This document shows positions 25,401-33,508 of a DNA stretch of 64,000 bases, in pieces (position 1 is the stretch's first letter; every line of letters begins with the position of its first letter). Made by a program: the position numbers and the translations under genes. This stretch comes from Clostridium sp. chh4-2 (lineage in GTDB: Bacteria; Bacillota; Clostridia; Lachnospirales; Lachnospiraceae): assembly GCF_002899675.1 (NCBI RefSeq), contig NZ_PKUU01000015.1:62001-126000 (forward strand), read 5' to 3'. The notes beneath the pieces are model-generated. The model worked only from the letters and a program-made list of their open reading frames with translations, did no database searches and was not told where the DNA came from.

Positions 25401-26427
25401 CGGCTTCTTCTCCGGTTCCTTCTTCCGGTTCGCCGATTTCCTCTCCAGTCCCTTCTTCCAGTTCGCCGGCTTCTTCTCCGGTTCCTTCTTCCGGTTCACC
25501 GGCTTCTTCTCCGGTTCCTTCTTCCGGTTCGCCGATCTCCTCTCCGGTTCCTTCTTCCGGTTCGCCGATCTCCTCTCCGGTTCCTCCTTCCGGTTCGCCG
25601 ATCTCCTCTCCGGTTCCTCCTTCCGGTTCGCCGATCTCCTCTCCGGTTCCTTCTTCCGGTTCGCCGATCTCCTCTCCGGTTCCTCCTTCCGGTTCGCCGA
25701 TCTCCTCTCCGGTTCCTCCTTCCGGTTCGCCAATTTCTTCTCCGGTTCCTTCTTCCGGTTCGCTGACTTCTTCTCCGGTTCCTTCTTCCGGTTCGCCGAT
25801 TTCTTCTCCGGTTCCCTCTTCCGGCCCGCCGATTTCCTCACTGCTTCCTGCCTCCGGCGCTACTGGTACTATCTCGTTATTTATCTCCGGAACCGGTTCT
25901 GTTTCTTTTTCCGGGATAGTCAGCATATTTGCTGTAGGTTCAGTGGCTTCTATTGCCTTAAAACCGTCCTCATCATACGGGCTCACGGTAACATGAGAGT
26001 TAATATATTCGTCATCCACTTTAGCCCAGAAAATAATCTCCCGGTCGGAATGATTTTCAAATAAAAAGATAACCTCTTCTGATTCTGTTACAAATACTTT
26101 TAATTTTGCGCCTTTTTCATCAGCAGCAACTCTGTATTCAGGATTTATCTCGTATACATCCCCGTCAAACAGCCTTGCATATTCTTCAGATTCTACGCCT
26201 TCCACGTTGATAAACTTGTATTCCCCTCCGCTAAGAGGGATTCCGGAACCACCCAGTGCCTCGCGGGCAGCTTGTTTCAAAAATTCACTTTGAAGCATAA
26301 TTACCGGCTTCATATTGTATCCAAAAGCGGTGGATACACTTCCTCCAATATTTGATACTACCATTAATACTGATAAGATGACAGGACCAATTCTTTTTCC
26401 AAAACTACGTTTTCTCTTCCTCATCAT
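22417..26427 (-). CDS. Giant LPXTG-anchored surface protein with acidic repeats
   Basis: 1336 residues with GGAGGG before the ATG. Order: basic signal peptide (residues 1-37), a folded N-domain, an acidic linker of 16 tandem 11-residue units of the form GTGEEIGEPEE (about 194-367), then a long Gly/Asn-rich region (about 460-1150). That region has recurring turns such as VIGGGYRGNVGGDV and VYGGG, like a right-handed beta-helix or filamentous adhesin stalk. A short domain and Pro/Val-Asp spacer (PPVDPPVKPPVDPP) follow. The end is LPKTG at about 1304, a hydrophobic segment and KKKELK, a sortase substrate. Likely a wall-anchored adhesin or glycan/matrix-contact protein. No catalytic motif was recognised. 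Confidence 0.88.
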   Translation of the reverse strand: MMRKRKRSFGKRIGPVILSVLMVVSNIGGSVSTAFGYNMKPVIMLQSEFLKQAAREALGGSGIPLSGGEYKFINVEGVESEEYARLFDGDVYEINPEYRVAADEKGAKLKVFVTESEEVIFLFENHSDREIIFWAKVDDEYINSHVTVSPYDEDGFKAIEATEPTANMLTIPEKETEPVPEINNEIVPVAPEAGSSEEIGGPEEGTGEEIGEPEEGTGEEVSEPEEGTGEEIGEPEGGTGEEIGEPEGGTGEEIGEPEEGTGEEIGEPEGGTGEEIGEPEGGTGEEIGEPEEGTGEEIGEPEEGTGEEAGEPEEGTGEEAGELEEGTGEEIGEPEEGTGEEAGEPEEGTEEAGEPEEGTGEENSEPDQTEETDMPELSLSRHMIQRVTSSYPEGSASNADKELVNDLADAPESKEIKEDNAISTYGLGSTFWELVAVDGEYTARAFVTSFEELGIDLHAEEENYASIEGDTTQYLFAVEAIAAAQAGDTIQIHGTVKWGYDAEAWPDGGLKVAGVGENARLVLNGAYASESGELRKTYLGCDMTFNNLTMELKNDMNYIFACGHRLEIGEDVVIKGNGTIDSGSIGSAHLTVVGGSDIEEVDHTELMLHAGTYDYIISGGLTQDVGGNTDIYVGSEAKGSPVIIGGGYRGNVGGDVSAEINMGSAERVIGGGYKGHIEGSTDIFVNSRVPLGGVIGGCWLGHVTGNTSLVLGENSSVTFSSIYGGSVVNSLGWLVDDGLLYDPVRLDTDDNGIELADVYVGGSTSVIANGYSEGAIYGGGQAPVGTPENPTGTYIEINGTVIPERLSDVVCGGGSENGTVYGDTHVVIGSGASIERLILEGGLWGGTVVGGGDRSAVYGDTYVTLNGKVGSPEYGGFVMGAGFTNSSSRIPKVSGTTHITVNEAPYECTGDYQYRSFSYEGMRSINGIFGGGFNYAGDENTEIIINADMGAVPVYGGGFLQNCGGDANITVYGSADSVYAGGKNAGIEAGNIGGNATITLRGSGQVTNIYGHEYNGQEDSVTGTAAAVFSQNGSAEQPNAGVNRIINMDQVTVTDGSYVNLENPEDYGQFINVGNLTINEGAALNLNSNAAISGNYMGSIAPESKGSLGILPGKKLIANGTAAGYTALNIMETEDNEALIHQVYVAAMRGSQSGSFTWRDSKYRFDLEQNPTLISTENANLGLEELMERGMEVGEDGDKWWLVKGTEDPPVDPPVKPPVDPPVDPVEPPVEPPVEPEVPYVPSGGHSSGGGSSSGPSSSKGYVAGGPGTVSINEPEVPLAPAPEMPENVVITENEVPLAPLPKTGESGSPYGAVAMMASIILLAYSLLVGKKKELK
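25327..25845 (-). repeat. 16 tandem 33-bp coding repeats
   Basis: In-frame 33-bp units encoding EGTGEEIGEPE and close variants. One unit has lost a codon (EGTEEAGEPE, 10 residues), so length varies in codon steps. Near-identical central units point to recent expansion or contraction by slippage. Confidence 0.9.
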
Positions 26428-26639
26428 TTGACCCTCCTAATTTTACTGAACTAACTCTATTGTTAATTACACTCATTCAACTCCTCATGTTTGTAATTAT
26501 AGACCGGTGGGGTTACAAATGAATTACAAAACTGTGGTTTTTCGTAATTAGTCTATTATTTTCATATTGAAACTTGGTTTTTATGAGATTTTTCAAACAA
26601 CTTTTTATTTTTTTCGACTATTTTACAGCATAAAACATT

Positions 26640-26735
26640 AAAGTAAAGCGTGAAGGCATTTCGCGAAATGCCTTCACGCTTTACTTTAAACCTTATGGAA
26701 TTTTAGAAAATGCCTTCACGCTTGATGTAAAATCC
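26640..26735. repeat. Short paired-hairpin repeat, locus 1
   Basis: A perfect 48-bp palindrome (26640-26687, 24-bp arms centred on CGCG) built on the core GTGAAGGCATTT is followed by a decayed second unit ending CGCTTGATGTAAAA. The end of the second unit codes for the last residues and stop of the PfkB-family gene (26716-26718). Other loci: 34690, 39006 and 49300. It may also act as a terminator for the PfkB operon. Confidence 0.8.
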
Positions 26736-27651
26736 TCACTTTCTGAAACAGCTGCTCCACCAGATCGGGCTCCACATACCCCACCTTGCTAAATTTCGCA
26801 TTGCAGATTCCGCAGGCCATAGCCAGCTTCACGCAATCTTCTGAAGAATATCCTCTCTTCACCCCAATACAGAATCCCGCAACCGAAGCATCCCCGCTTC
26901 CTATGGTGGATACCACCTCTTCTTTCGGAATCACCGCTTTAAACACGCCTTTTCCATTCAAGAATATCCCGCCCGATTCTCCGGTGGAAATCAGCAGATT
27001 CTCCACCCCCATATCCAGCATCCGTTTTCCTGATTTTATGATATTTTCCATATTTTCTTCTTCTGTTATGGAAAACAACTCCGATAACTCACTGAAATTG
27101 GGCTTTGAAAAATAATATTTTCCAGGAAATGATTTTTCCAGATAAATCCCGGTGGCGTCCAGAATGCAGATGCCGCCCCGTTTTTCACAGATACCGCTCA
27201 CCTTTTGGTAAATATCGGCTCTCATCCCCTTCATCGGAATCCCGGAGCAGATCACCATGTCTCCTTGGCATACGTCCGCCTCCAGCGTTTCCAGAAATTC
27301 CCGTTCCTCTTTTTCGCCGACTTCTGTGCCAGGTTCCGTAATCTCGGTTTCCTTCCTGTTCTTGTTGTCAATAATGTTGATCGTAGTCCTGGTCTCCCCT
27401 GACGTCTGAAATGCTTTGAATTCCACGTCATAGCCTTTCATATCCTCCGAAACCAGCCGCCCGTTGCCGCCTCCTAAAAATCCGTAGAGCACGCAGTGTT
27501 CTCCCATCAGGCTCATCACCCTGGCTATATTAATGCCTTTTCCTCCAACGTAAACTTTGGGAGGAACTTCATAAAACTTCGTTGCCGCGCAGAAATCATC
27601 TATATAATACATGCGGTCAATCACTGGATTTAAGCAAATTACCCGTATCAT
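26716..27651 (-). CDS. PfkB-family sugar-phosphate kinase (1-phosphofructokinase/tagatose-6-P kinase type)
   Basis: 311 residues, GAGGAGG upstream. N-terminal MIRVICLNPVIDRMYYID and VYVGGKGINIARV (PfkB signature 1), then VVSTIGSGDASVAGF (signature 2, catalytic Asp in GSGDA). This is the LacC/FruK subgroup, which phosphorylates a ketohexose phosphate at C1 or C6. It is immediately downstream of the class II aldolase, so the pair probably makes and splits a ketohexose bisphosphate or an analogue. The final residues ILHQA and the TGA are supplied by an intergenic hairpin repeat, so the native C-terminus has been altered. Last gene of the LacI-controlled operon. Confidence 0.9.
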   Translation of the reverse strand: MIRVICLNPVIDRMYYIDDFCAATKFYEVPPKVYVGGKGINIARVMSLMGEHCVLYGFLGGGNGRLVSEDMKGYDVEFKAFQTSGETRTTINIIDNKNRKETEITEPGTEVGEKEEREFLETLEADVCQGDMVICSGIPMKGMRADIYQKVSGICEKRGGICILDATGIYLEKSFPGKYYFSKPNFSELSELFSITEEENMENIIKSGKRMLDMGVENLLISTGESGGIFLNGKGVFKAVIPKEEVVSTIGSGDASVAGFCIGVKRGYSSEDCVKLAMACGICNAKFSKVGYVEPDLVEQLFQKVRILHQA

Positions 27652-27671
27652 TATCGTCCTCCTCGCAGCAG

Positions 27672-28598
27672 TCAGTATCTTCCGGCACTGTCCAAAACTT
27701 CTTTCATCTTATGCTCCACTTCTTTTTGAAATGCTTCCGTAGCGGGCTGTAAATATTTTCGGGGATCATAGATATCAGGCTTATCGTTTAAAAATTTTCT
27801 AACCGCCGTAGTGAATACAAGAAAATTGTCCACGTCCATATTCACTTTGCGGACGCCTGTTTTCACCGCTCTGGCAATGCTTTCCTCACAGCAGTTGCGC
27901 AGATAATCCACCTGTCCGCCCTGGTCGTTGCAGGCAGTTATCAGTTCCGGAGGAAGGGAAGCCGCACCGTGAAGCACATAGGGGAAATCCGGATTTTTAG
28001 AGACTATTTTTTCCAGCAATTCAAAATCCAGGGGAAGATAATCATCTCCTGCAACACCTCCGTGGGAGGTGCCTACGGCCACCGCCAGCGCATCGCAGCC
28101 TGTTATGGAGATAAACTGCTGCGCCATATCCGGGTCCGTAAAGACTGCTTTTTCCGCAAATACCAGATCCTCAAATCCCGGGAGACACCCCAATTCCGCC
28201 TCCACCCAGACTCCTCTATCATGGGCGTATGCCACAATTTCCTTTGTTTTTTCTGCATTTTCCTCAAACGGCAGGTGAGAACCGTCGAACATCACGGCCT
28301 GGACTCCCGCCTCGATGGCCTCTTTGCAGGCTTCCACCGTGGAACAGTGATCGTGCTGGATGAATACGGGCATCTCGTAATTTTCCGCCATGCATTTGAT
28401 GATATCCACATAGGATTTCAGATGTTTCACATATTTTCTGGCTCCCATGGAGATCTGAATGATCGCCGGCGAACGCTGCTCTTTACAGGCTTCCAATACC
28501 GCCAGAATCCCTTCTATTGAAAAGGTGTTAAATGCACCCAGCCCGTAATTGTTGCGGACCGCATCCTGATATAATTCTTTTGGAGCTTTTAGTCCCAC
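27672..28598 (-). CDS. Class II fructose/tagatose-bisphosphate-type aldolase
   Basis: 308 residues, GTG start with AAGAGG upstream. Zinc ligands and catalytic residues are visible: FIQHDHCSTVEAC (catalytic Asp, zinc His), VEAELGCLPGFED, VAVGTSHGGVAG (zinc His), LHGAASLPPELI (zinc His) and KVNMDVDN (phosphate-binding strand). It cleaves a ketose 1,6-bisphosphate-like substrate into dihydroxyacetone phosphate and an aldehyde. Ordered between the esterase and the PfkB kinase in one operon. Because the operon's importer is of sulfonate/nitrate type rather than a sugar type, a modified sugar is worth considering as the substrate. Confidence 0.9.
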   Translation of the reverse strand: MGLKAPKELYQDAVRNNYGLGAFNTFSIEGILAVLEACKEQRSPAIIQISMGARKYVKHLKSYVDIIKCMAENYEMPVFIQHDHCSTVEACKEAIEAGVQAVMFDGSHLPFEENAEKTKEIVAYAHDRGVWVEAELGCLPGFEDLVFAEKAVFTDPDMAQQFISITGCDALAVAVGTSHGGVAGDDYLPLDFELLEKIVSKNPDFPYVLHGAASLPPELITACNDQGGQVDYLRNCCEESIARAVKTGVRKVNMDVDNFLVFTTAVRKFLNDKPDIYDPRKYLQPATEAFQKEVEHKMKEVLDSAGRY

Positions 28599-28616
28599 TC
28601 TGAACCACCTCTTTTC

Positions 28617-29450
28617 TCACTTTTTAACATTGAAGACTTTGTCTTCCGTTTCTTTTATATAATTGATAATTTCACATAAAACTTCATATAGATTCTGCGG
28701 CTCATTGAACCAGGCATGTTCCCTTCCTTCAAATATGCAGATTTTTACACGGCCTTGTTCCTGCTCTGCGGCATGTTTCATGCTTTCACATTGCTGCCAG
28801 GGGACGATGGAATCCTCGCTTCCGTGAAGCAGCAGCAGATTGAGTCCCGGCTTTTTATGAAAGACCGGGGAGGATTCTTCCCACAATTCTTTGTCAAACT
28901 GCCTGCTGTTTAAATAGGAGTTCACATGTTGCCGTTCTAAAGGGTTTCTTTTATAAAAATCGGTCAGATCGAAAATGCCGTTCAAAAAGATGCCATTGTC
29001 CGGCTGGAAGCATTTATCCGGTTCCAAACCGTATTTTTTTAAAAGCTCCGTCTCCGCCGTCATGGCCATAGCTCCGATATTGGCGCCGGGCGAACCGCCG
29101 GTTACGAATATCAGCTCCGGGCAGACGTGATACCGCTCTTTATTGGCCCAAAGCCATCGAAAGACGCTCAGGCAGTCGATCACCGGAGCTGGATACACAT
29201 GTTCAGGCGCTGTCCGGTACTGCATGGTAACGCACAGCGCGCCTGTCATCATGGAAATCCAGGAGGCAGCGCCAAAAAACTGGTCCTTATCTCCGCCCAC
29301 AAATCCGCCTCCGTGAACGAAAACCAGTGCCGGACGCCTGCTGTTTCCAAGATTATTGTTGAAAATATCGCAGACCACATCGTGTCCATCCAGTCCGGGG
29401 ACTATGTAATCTCTTGTAAATATCCGGGCATCCGGCAGCCCTTCCTTCAT
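28617..29450 (-). CDS. Alpha/beta-hydrolase, HSL-type esterase
   Basis: 277 residues. The oxyanion motif VHGGGFVGG at about 45 marks the hormone-sensitive-lipase class. The nucleophile elbow is GGSPGAN, the acid is probably Asp in HGSEDSIVPW, and the His is in GREHAWF. No signal peptide, so it acts in the cytoplasm. It starts 2 bp after the binding-protein stop, so expression is coupled to uptake. It probably removes an acyl or similar ester group from the imported compound before the kinase and aldolase act. The substrate is unknown. Confidence 0.82.
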   Translation of the reverse strand: MKEGLPDARIFTRDYIVPGLDGHDVVCDIFNNNLGNSRRPALVFVHGGGFVGGDKDQFFGAASWISMMTGALCVTMQYRTAPEHVYPAPVIDCLSVFRWLWANKERYHVCPELIFVTGGSPGANIGAMAMTAETELLKKYGLEPDKCFQPDNGIFLNGIFDLTDFYKRNPLERQHVNSYLNSRQFDKELWEESSPVFHKKPGLNLLLLHGSEDSIVPWQQCESMKHAAEQEQGRVKICIFEGREHAWFNEPQNLYEVLCEIINYIKETEDKVFNVKK

Positions 29451-29452
29451 CG

Positions 29453-30571
29453 CTATTCCACTCCTATCTCCTGCATCGCCTGCTCAAGATACTGTAGTTT
29501 TACATAGTCTTCCGGCGGCACGTCATACTGTGGGTCCAGGAGTCCCGCATCCAAAAACATATTTTTAATGGTGTCGTACCAGGTAAGCATGGTGCCGTCC
29601 TCAGCCAGTTTTTTCAACTCTTTATTGCTCAGCCAGTTTGTCTTTTCTACCACCAGATAAGCGGTATCGTAATCTGTATTGATGTAATCGGCCACCTTCT
29701 GAACCGTTTCTTCCATATTGTCATAGCGGTCTTGTGTGCCTTTCAACCATGCTTTCAGGAAACGGACCACTACGTCCTCATTTTTCTCCAGGAATTTGTT
29801 GGTTGTAACCCAGCTGTTTGTAAATACGGCGTCCGGAAGGAAATCCTTGGAACCACTGATGGTCACCACTTTATCCTCGCCCATCTCTTTCCTGATCTGA
29901 TCCGTGTAAGGGGCTTCGATGGAGATGGCGTCAATCTGTCCTGTCATAAATGCAGTCACTTTTCCGGAAGCGTCCATATTGATCATGTTCACATCCGTTT
30001 TATCCATATCGTTAAGCTTCAATGCCATGGAAAGCACCAGTTCCGAAGTAGTTCCTGCGGAAATCGCCACATTTTTCCCTTTTAAATCCTTCATGGACTG
30101 GATGCCGCTGTCCGCTTTTACCATGATCTCACCGCTCAGATCCGTGCTGTCCAAAGTCAGAATCGCACACTGTCCCTGAGGGGCGAATACATGAGCGCCC
30201 ACTCCGAGATAGCCGATATCGATATCTCCTGAGGCCATGGCCGCCAGTTCGGTGGCTCCTGAAGTGAACTGAACCAACTCCACCTCCAGATTCTCGTCTT
30301 CAAAATATCCGTTATCAATTGCGTTCAAAATGCCGCCCACGCCTGTAATGTGGGGATGGTAGGCGATTTTAATCTTAGCCCGTTCCGGCTTTGGAGCGGT
30401 CGTTTCTTCCGCAGAAGAAGCTGCCTCCGTCTTGGTTTCTTCCGATGAAGCCGCCTGCACAGCCGCGGTCGTTCCCGGCGCCTGGGTTTCTGTTGTTTTA
30501 CCGGAACCGCACCCGGTGATCATTCCTGCCGCCAATCCCATCGCTGCTAATACTGCCAATTGTTTTCTCAT
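29453..30571 (-). CDS. ABC transporter substrate-binding lipoprotein, SsuA/NMT1-like
   Basis: 372 residues. Lipoprotein signal with ITGCGSG (Cys about 21), then a Thr/Ala/Glu-rich spacer. The binding fold begins KIKIAYHPHITGVGGILNAIDNGYFEDENLEVELVQF, as in NMT1/SsuA proteins. Characteristic stretches are SGATELAAMASGDIDIGYLG and MKDLKGKNVAISAGTTSELVL. Relatives bind sulfonates, nitrate, taurine, thiamine precursors or riboflavin-like compounds. Preceded 21 bp upstream by the ATPase gene. It is an unusual partner for a sugar kinase and aldolase. Confidence 0.88.
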   Translation of the reverse strand: MRKQLAVLAAMGLAAGMITGCGSGKTTETQAPGTTAAVQAASSEETKTEAASSAEETTAPKPERAKIKIAYHPHITGVGGILNAIDNGYFEDENLEVELVQFTSGATELAAMASGDIDIGYLGVGAHVFAPQGQCAILTLDSTDLSGEIMVKADSGIQSMKDLKGKNVAISAGTTSELVLSMALKLNDMDKTDVNMINMDASGKVTAFMTGQIDAISIEAPYTDQIRKEMGEDKVVTISGSKDFLPDAVFTNSWVTTNKFLEKNEDVVVRFLKAWLKGTQDRYDNMEETVQKVADYINTDYDTAYLVVEKTNWLSNKELKKLAEDGTMLTWYDTIKNMFLDAGLLDPQYDVPPEDYVKLQYLEQAMQEIGVE

Positions 30572-30592
30572 AAATACCTTCTCCTTTTCTAT

Positions 30593-31387
30593 TTATTTTG
30601 CATTTTGCAAATACTCTTTATATACCTTGTTCCAAATGCTGTTCTTCATCTCATTGAACTCCGGAGTCAGCTTTGTCTCCTGATTTCTGGGATAAGGCAG
30701 ATTTACGTCCACAATCTCCCTGATCCGGCCCGGCCCGGCGCTCATTATGATGATTTTAGTAGAAAGCAGAACCGCTTCCTCCACGTCATGAGTGATGAAA
30801 AAGCATGTTTTTCTCTCCTGCTGCCATGTATTGAGCAGGTTTTCCTGGAGCTGCGCCCTGGTCTGTGCATCCAATGCGCCGAAAGGTTCATCCATTAAAA
30901 GTACCTCCGGATCGGTGGCATATGCGCGGGCGATGGCCACTCTCTGCTTCATGCCGCCCGACAGCTCTTTTGGAAATGAAGAGGCGAATTTTTCAAGACC
31001 TACGATTTTAATATATTTTCTGGCTGTTTCCTGGCGTTCCGCCTTGGCGACGCCCTTCATTTTCAAACCAAATTCCACATTTTTCTCCACGGTAAGCCAT
31101 GGATACAGGGCGTACTGCTGAAATACCACGCCTTTTCCCTTTCCAGGTCCGGTGACCAGCTCGCCTCTGACGCGGACCGTTCCGGTCGACGGAGGATATA
31201 AGCCTGCTATGATGTTCATCAATGTCGTTTTTCCGCATCCGGACGGCCCCACGACGCAGATAAACTCATTCTTATCAACCGTCAGATTCACTTCGTCCAG
31301 GGCCAAAAACTGCCCGTCTTTTTTGTCAAATGACTTGGTTACGCCTGAGATTTCAATCTCGTATTTGCCCGCATTTTCCGTCCCCAT
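30593..31387 (-). CDS. ABC transporter ATPase, SsuB/TauB-like
   Basis: 264 residues with AGGAGG. Walker A GPSGCGKTT, Q-loop region VFQQYALYPWLTVEKNVEFGL, signature LSGGMKQR, Walker B VLLMDEPFGALD and H-loop CFFITHDVEEAVLL. This is the nitrate/sulfonate/taurine ATPase subgroup. The start codon overlaps the stop of the permease gene. It powers the importer made with the genes at 29453 and 31388. Confidence 0.93.
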   Translation of the reverse strand: MGTENAGKYEIEISGVTKSFDKKDGQFLALDEVNLTVDKNEFICVVGPSGCGKTTLMNIIAGLYPPSTGTVRVRGELVTGPGKGKGVVFQQYALYPWLTVEKNVEFGLKMKGVAKAERQETARKYIKIVGLEKFASSFPKELSGGMKQRVAIARAYATDPEVLLMDEPFGALDAQTRAQLQENLLNTWQQERKTCFFITHDVEEAVLLSTKIIIMSAGPGRIREIVDVNLPYPRNQETKLTPEFNEMKNSIWNKVYKEYLQNAK

Positions 31388-32164
31388 TTATTTCACCTCC
31401 TGCCATGAAGTCAGCCGTTTCTCCAGAAACAGAACCAGTTTATCAAATAAAAACCCGATTATTCCAATGATGATAATGCCTAACAGCACCACGTCCATCT
31501 TGAAATACATGCCCGCCTGCTGAATCATCGTGCCCAGGCCGCTGGCTGCTCCCGTCAGCTCTGCGGCAACCAGTGTTGTCAGCGCGGAAGCCAAACCTAA
31601 ACGGACTCCGGTCAGAATATAAGGAACCGCCGCCGGAACCACCACATGAATGAATATCTGCGCATCATTTGCATCAAATACTTTTGCCGCTTTAATCAAC
31701 GTAGGGTCCACATTTTTAACCCCCTGATATATGGTCACAACCATGGTAAGAAAAACGGCAAAGAAGATGATCATGATCTTGGCGCTTGTTCCGATGCCAA
31801 AGGTGGCGATCACGATGGGAATCAATGCGATAGGTGGAATTGTTCTCAAAAACTGAATCCACGGCTCCACAATGACGCGGAACCCCTCATACCATCCCAG
31901 CAGAAATGCCACCGGTATGGAGAACAGAAATCCCAGCATAAAGCCTCCGATTACCCTGATCAGACTGTCCCTGATCTGAATCAGCAGATACCCTGACTTC
32001 AGATTGGAAGCCAGCGCCCTCAGCACTTTAGGCGGAGACACGATCACGCTCTTTATATCCGGCATAGACGAAATCATACACCATAGAATAATGGCGGCCG
32101 CCACAGAAATAATCAGGCAGACCGTATTATACAACCCCTTGTGATACAATTTTAATTTGCTCAT
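31388..32164 (-). CDS. ABC transporter permease, SsuC/TauC-like
   Basis: 258 residues from the ATG at 32164, where GAGGAGG is 6 nt upstream; a longer frame to 32236 has no site. About six membrane segments, with the family motif GFLFSIPVAFLLGWYEGFRVIVEPWIQFLRTIPPIAL in two adjoining parts. The EAA-like loop is AKVFDANDAQIFIHVVVPAAVPYILTG. The C-terminal EKRLTSWQEVK is close to the SsuC type. First gene of the operon, downstream of a perfect LacI-type palindrome. Confidence 0.92.
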   Translation of the reverse strand: MSKLKLYHKGLYNTVCLIISVAAAIILWCMISSMPDIKSVIVSPPKVLRALASNLKSGYLLIQIRDSLIRVIGGFMLGFLFSIPVAFLLGWYEGFRVIVEPWIQFLRTIPPIALIPIVIATFGIGTSAKIMIIFFAVFLTMVVTIYQGVKNVDPTLIKAAKVFDANDAQIFIHVVVPAAVPYILTGVRLGLASALTTLVAAELTGAASGLGTMIQQAGMYFKMDVVLLGIIIIGIIGFLFDKLVLFLEKRLTSWQEVK

Positions 32165-32253
32165 AGAAACCTCCTCACTCCATCTGTTCAAACAGATACC
32201 AACACAAATAGAATTAATTTCTCCTCTATTTATCAACTGTCATAACATTTATT

Positions 32254-32277
32254 CATATAGAAATCGTTTTCTATATG
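32254..32277. promoter_or_regulatory. LacI-family operator upstream of the ssu-type operon
   Basis: CATATAGAAA-TCGT-TTTCTATATG: perfect 10-bp arms around a 4-nt centre. On the minus strand it covers a possible TTGTGC-N17-TATATG promoter, so a bound repressor would occlude RNA polymerase. The same core TAGAAATCGTTTTCTA recurs at 33311-33326 in front of the LacI gene. Confidence 0.8.
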
Positions 32278-32291
32278 CACAAAGATAAGGG

Positions 32292-33299
32292 TTACCTTAT
32301 CTTTTTCACTGACCCCCTCTCCACAATTTTTGAATCTAAAATAATCTGAGTGCTGTATGTATTTTTTCCAGCCAAAAGCCCGGATAAAATTTCTCCCGCC
32401 TGATGTCCCATCTCAAGACTGTCCTGATCCGCGGATGTGATCTGCGGCGTGATATACTTGTTGCATTCCAGATTGCCGAACGCAGCCACGGAAACGTCGT
32501 CATAAACCTTCAGATTCAGCTCTCTCAGCGCCTGCAGCGTTCCTTCCAGCATGATGTTGTTGGCACAATAGATAGCCGTCGGCCTGTTCTCTTCCTTCAT
32601 AATCTTCATGACATAATCATAGGCCTGCCGTCCGCTAAAATTAGACGGGCTGATAAATGCTTCCGAAACCGGAATTCCCGCATCCGCCACCGCCTGCTTA
32701 AATCCCTCCAAACGGTTGCTTCCGTTAGGATTGGTCAGCGTGACATTCACAATCGCCAGCTTCTTATGGCCATTATCCGTCAAAAGCTTTGTCAGCTTAT
32801 ACGAGCTGTCAAAATCATTCCACAAAATCTGATTAGTGGTTATATTCTTAATGGTACGGTCTACCAGCACCACCGGAATTCCAAGGCTTAAACACTTCTG
32901 AATCTTTCCCCCGTCGGAATCGGAGCTGGCGATCACCAGACCGTCGATCCTTTTTCCTACCAAGGTATCAATAAGCTCCCGTTCCTTCTCAATATCTCCC
33001 CCGGAACTGGCAATTACCAGGTGATACCCCATCTTAGACACTTCTAATTCTAATCCCTTTGCTATTTCCATGAAAAAATGGTTGGACAGATCCGCAACTA
33101 CCAGGGCAATCAAATTAGTTTTATTAATACGCAGGCTTCTCGCTACCGCATTTGGGTGGTATTCCAGCTCTTTCATAACCGCTTCCACCTTTTCCCGCAC
33201 TTCCTGCCTTACCGGATAGTTTCCGTTAATCACTCTTGAAACTGTTGAAATAGATACTCCTGCCTCATTAGCGATATCTTTAATTGTTATATCTTTCAT
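32292..33299 (-). CDS. LacI-family transcriptional regulator
   Basis: 335 residues. The HTH is ITIKDIANEAGVSISTVSRVINGNYPV, followed by the hinge YHPNAVARSLR. The effector domain is typical: LIALVVADLSNHFFMEIAKGLE, then DGLVIASSDSDGG. It is the first gene upstream of the ssu/aldolase/kinase operon, same strand. Perfect palindromic operators lie on both sides of it (32254 and 33311), so it almost certainly represses both the operon and itself. The inducer is probably the substrate or a phosphorylated intermediate. Confidence 0.92.
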   Translation of the reverse strand: MKDITIKDIANEAGVSISTVSRVINGNYPVRQEVREKVEAVMKELEYHPNAVARSLRINKTNLIALVVADLSNHFFMEIAKGLELEVSKMGYHLVIASSGGDIEKERELIDTLVGKRIDGLVIASSDSDGGKIQKCLSLGIPVVLVDRTIKNITTNQILWNDFDSSYKLTKLLTDNGHKKLAIVNVTLTNPNGSNRLEGFKQAVADAGIPVSEAFISPSNFSGRQAYDYVMKIMKEENRPTAIYCANNIMLEGTLQALRELNLKVYDDVSVAAFGNLECNKYITPQITSADQDSLEMGHQAGEILSGLLAGKNTYSTQIILDSKIVERGSVKKIR

Positions 33300-33310
33300 T
33301 GTTCGCCCCT

Positions 33311-33326
33311 TAGAAATCGTTTTCTA
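33311..33326. promoter_or_regulatory. LacI-family autoregulatory operator
   Basis: TAGAAATCGTTTTCTA, identical to the core of the palindrome at 32254-32277, about 12 bp upstream of the regulator's start and just downstream of its -10 box. A degenerate partial copy, ACGTTTTCTATATTTCT, follows at 33447-33463. Confidence 0.75.
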
Positions 33327-33339
33327 TATTTCTATAAAC

Positions 33340-33368
33340 AGAATACATCCTGCAAAAACTATTGTCAA
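33340..33368 (-). promoter_or_regulatory. Sigma-70 promoter of the LacI-family gene
   Basis: Minus strand: -35 TTGACA (33363-33368), 17-nt spacer, -10 TATTCT (33340-33345). Confidence 0.65.
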
Positions 33369-33508
33369 TATATTTCGGTATTTTCGTCGTTTTTATATAA
33401 ATATTTCGCAGTTATTTGTGCATAATATATATTTTTATTGTCGATAACGTTTTCTATATTTCTGTAAATAAAATGTTGAAAAACCGCATTTATAATAATA
33501 AAGTCCTT

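Noticed and set aside
25296..25841. A 181-codon minus-strand frame rich in KREPEKKSANRKKEPE repeats
   Set aside because: It is the shifted frame of the 33-bp repeats inside the LPXTG gene; repeats keep any frame open. No ribosome site or independent support.
25327..25845. Regularly repeated 33-bp units resembling a CRISPR array
   Set aside because: There are no unique spacers; units abut and encode an in-frame acidic protein repeat. No cas genes are present.
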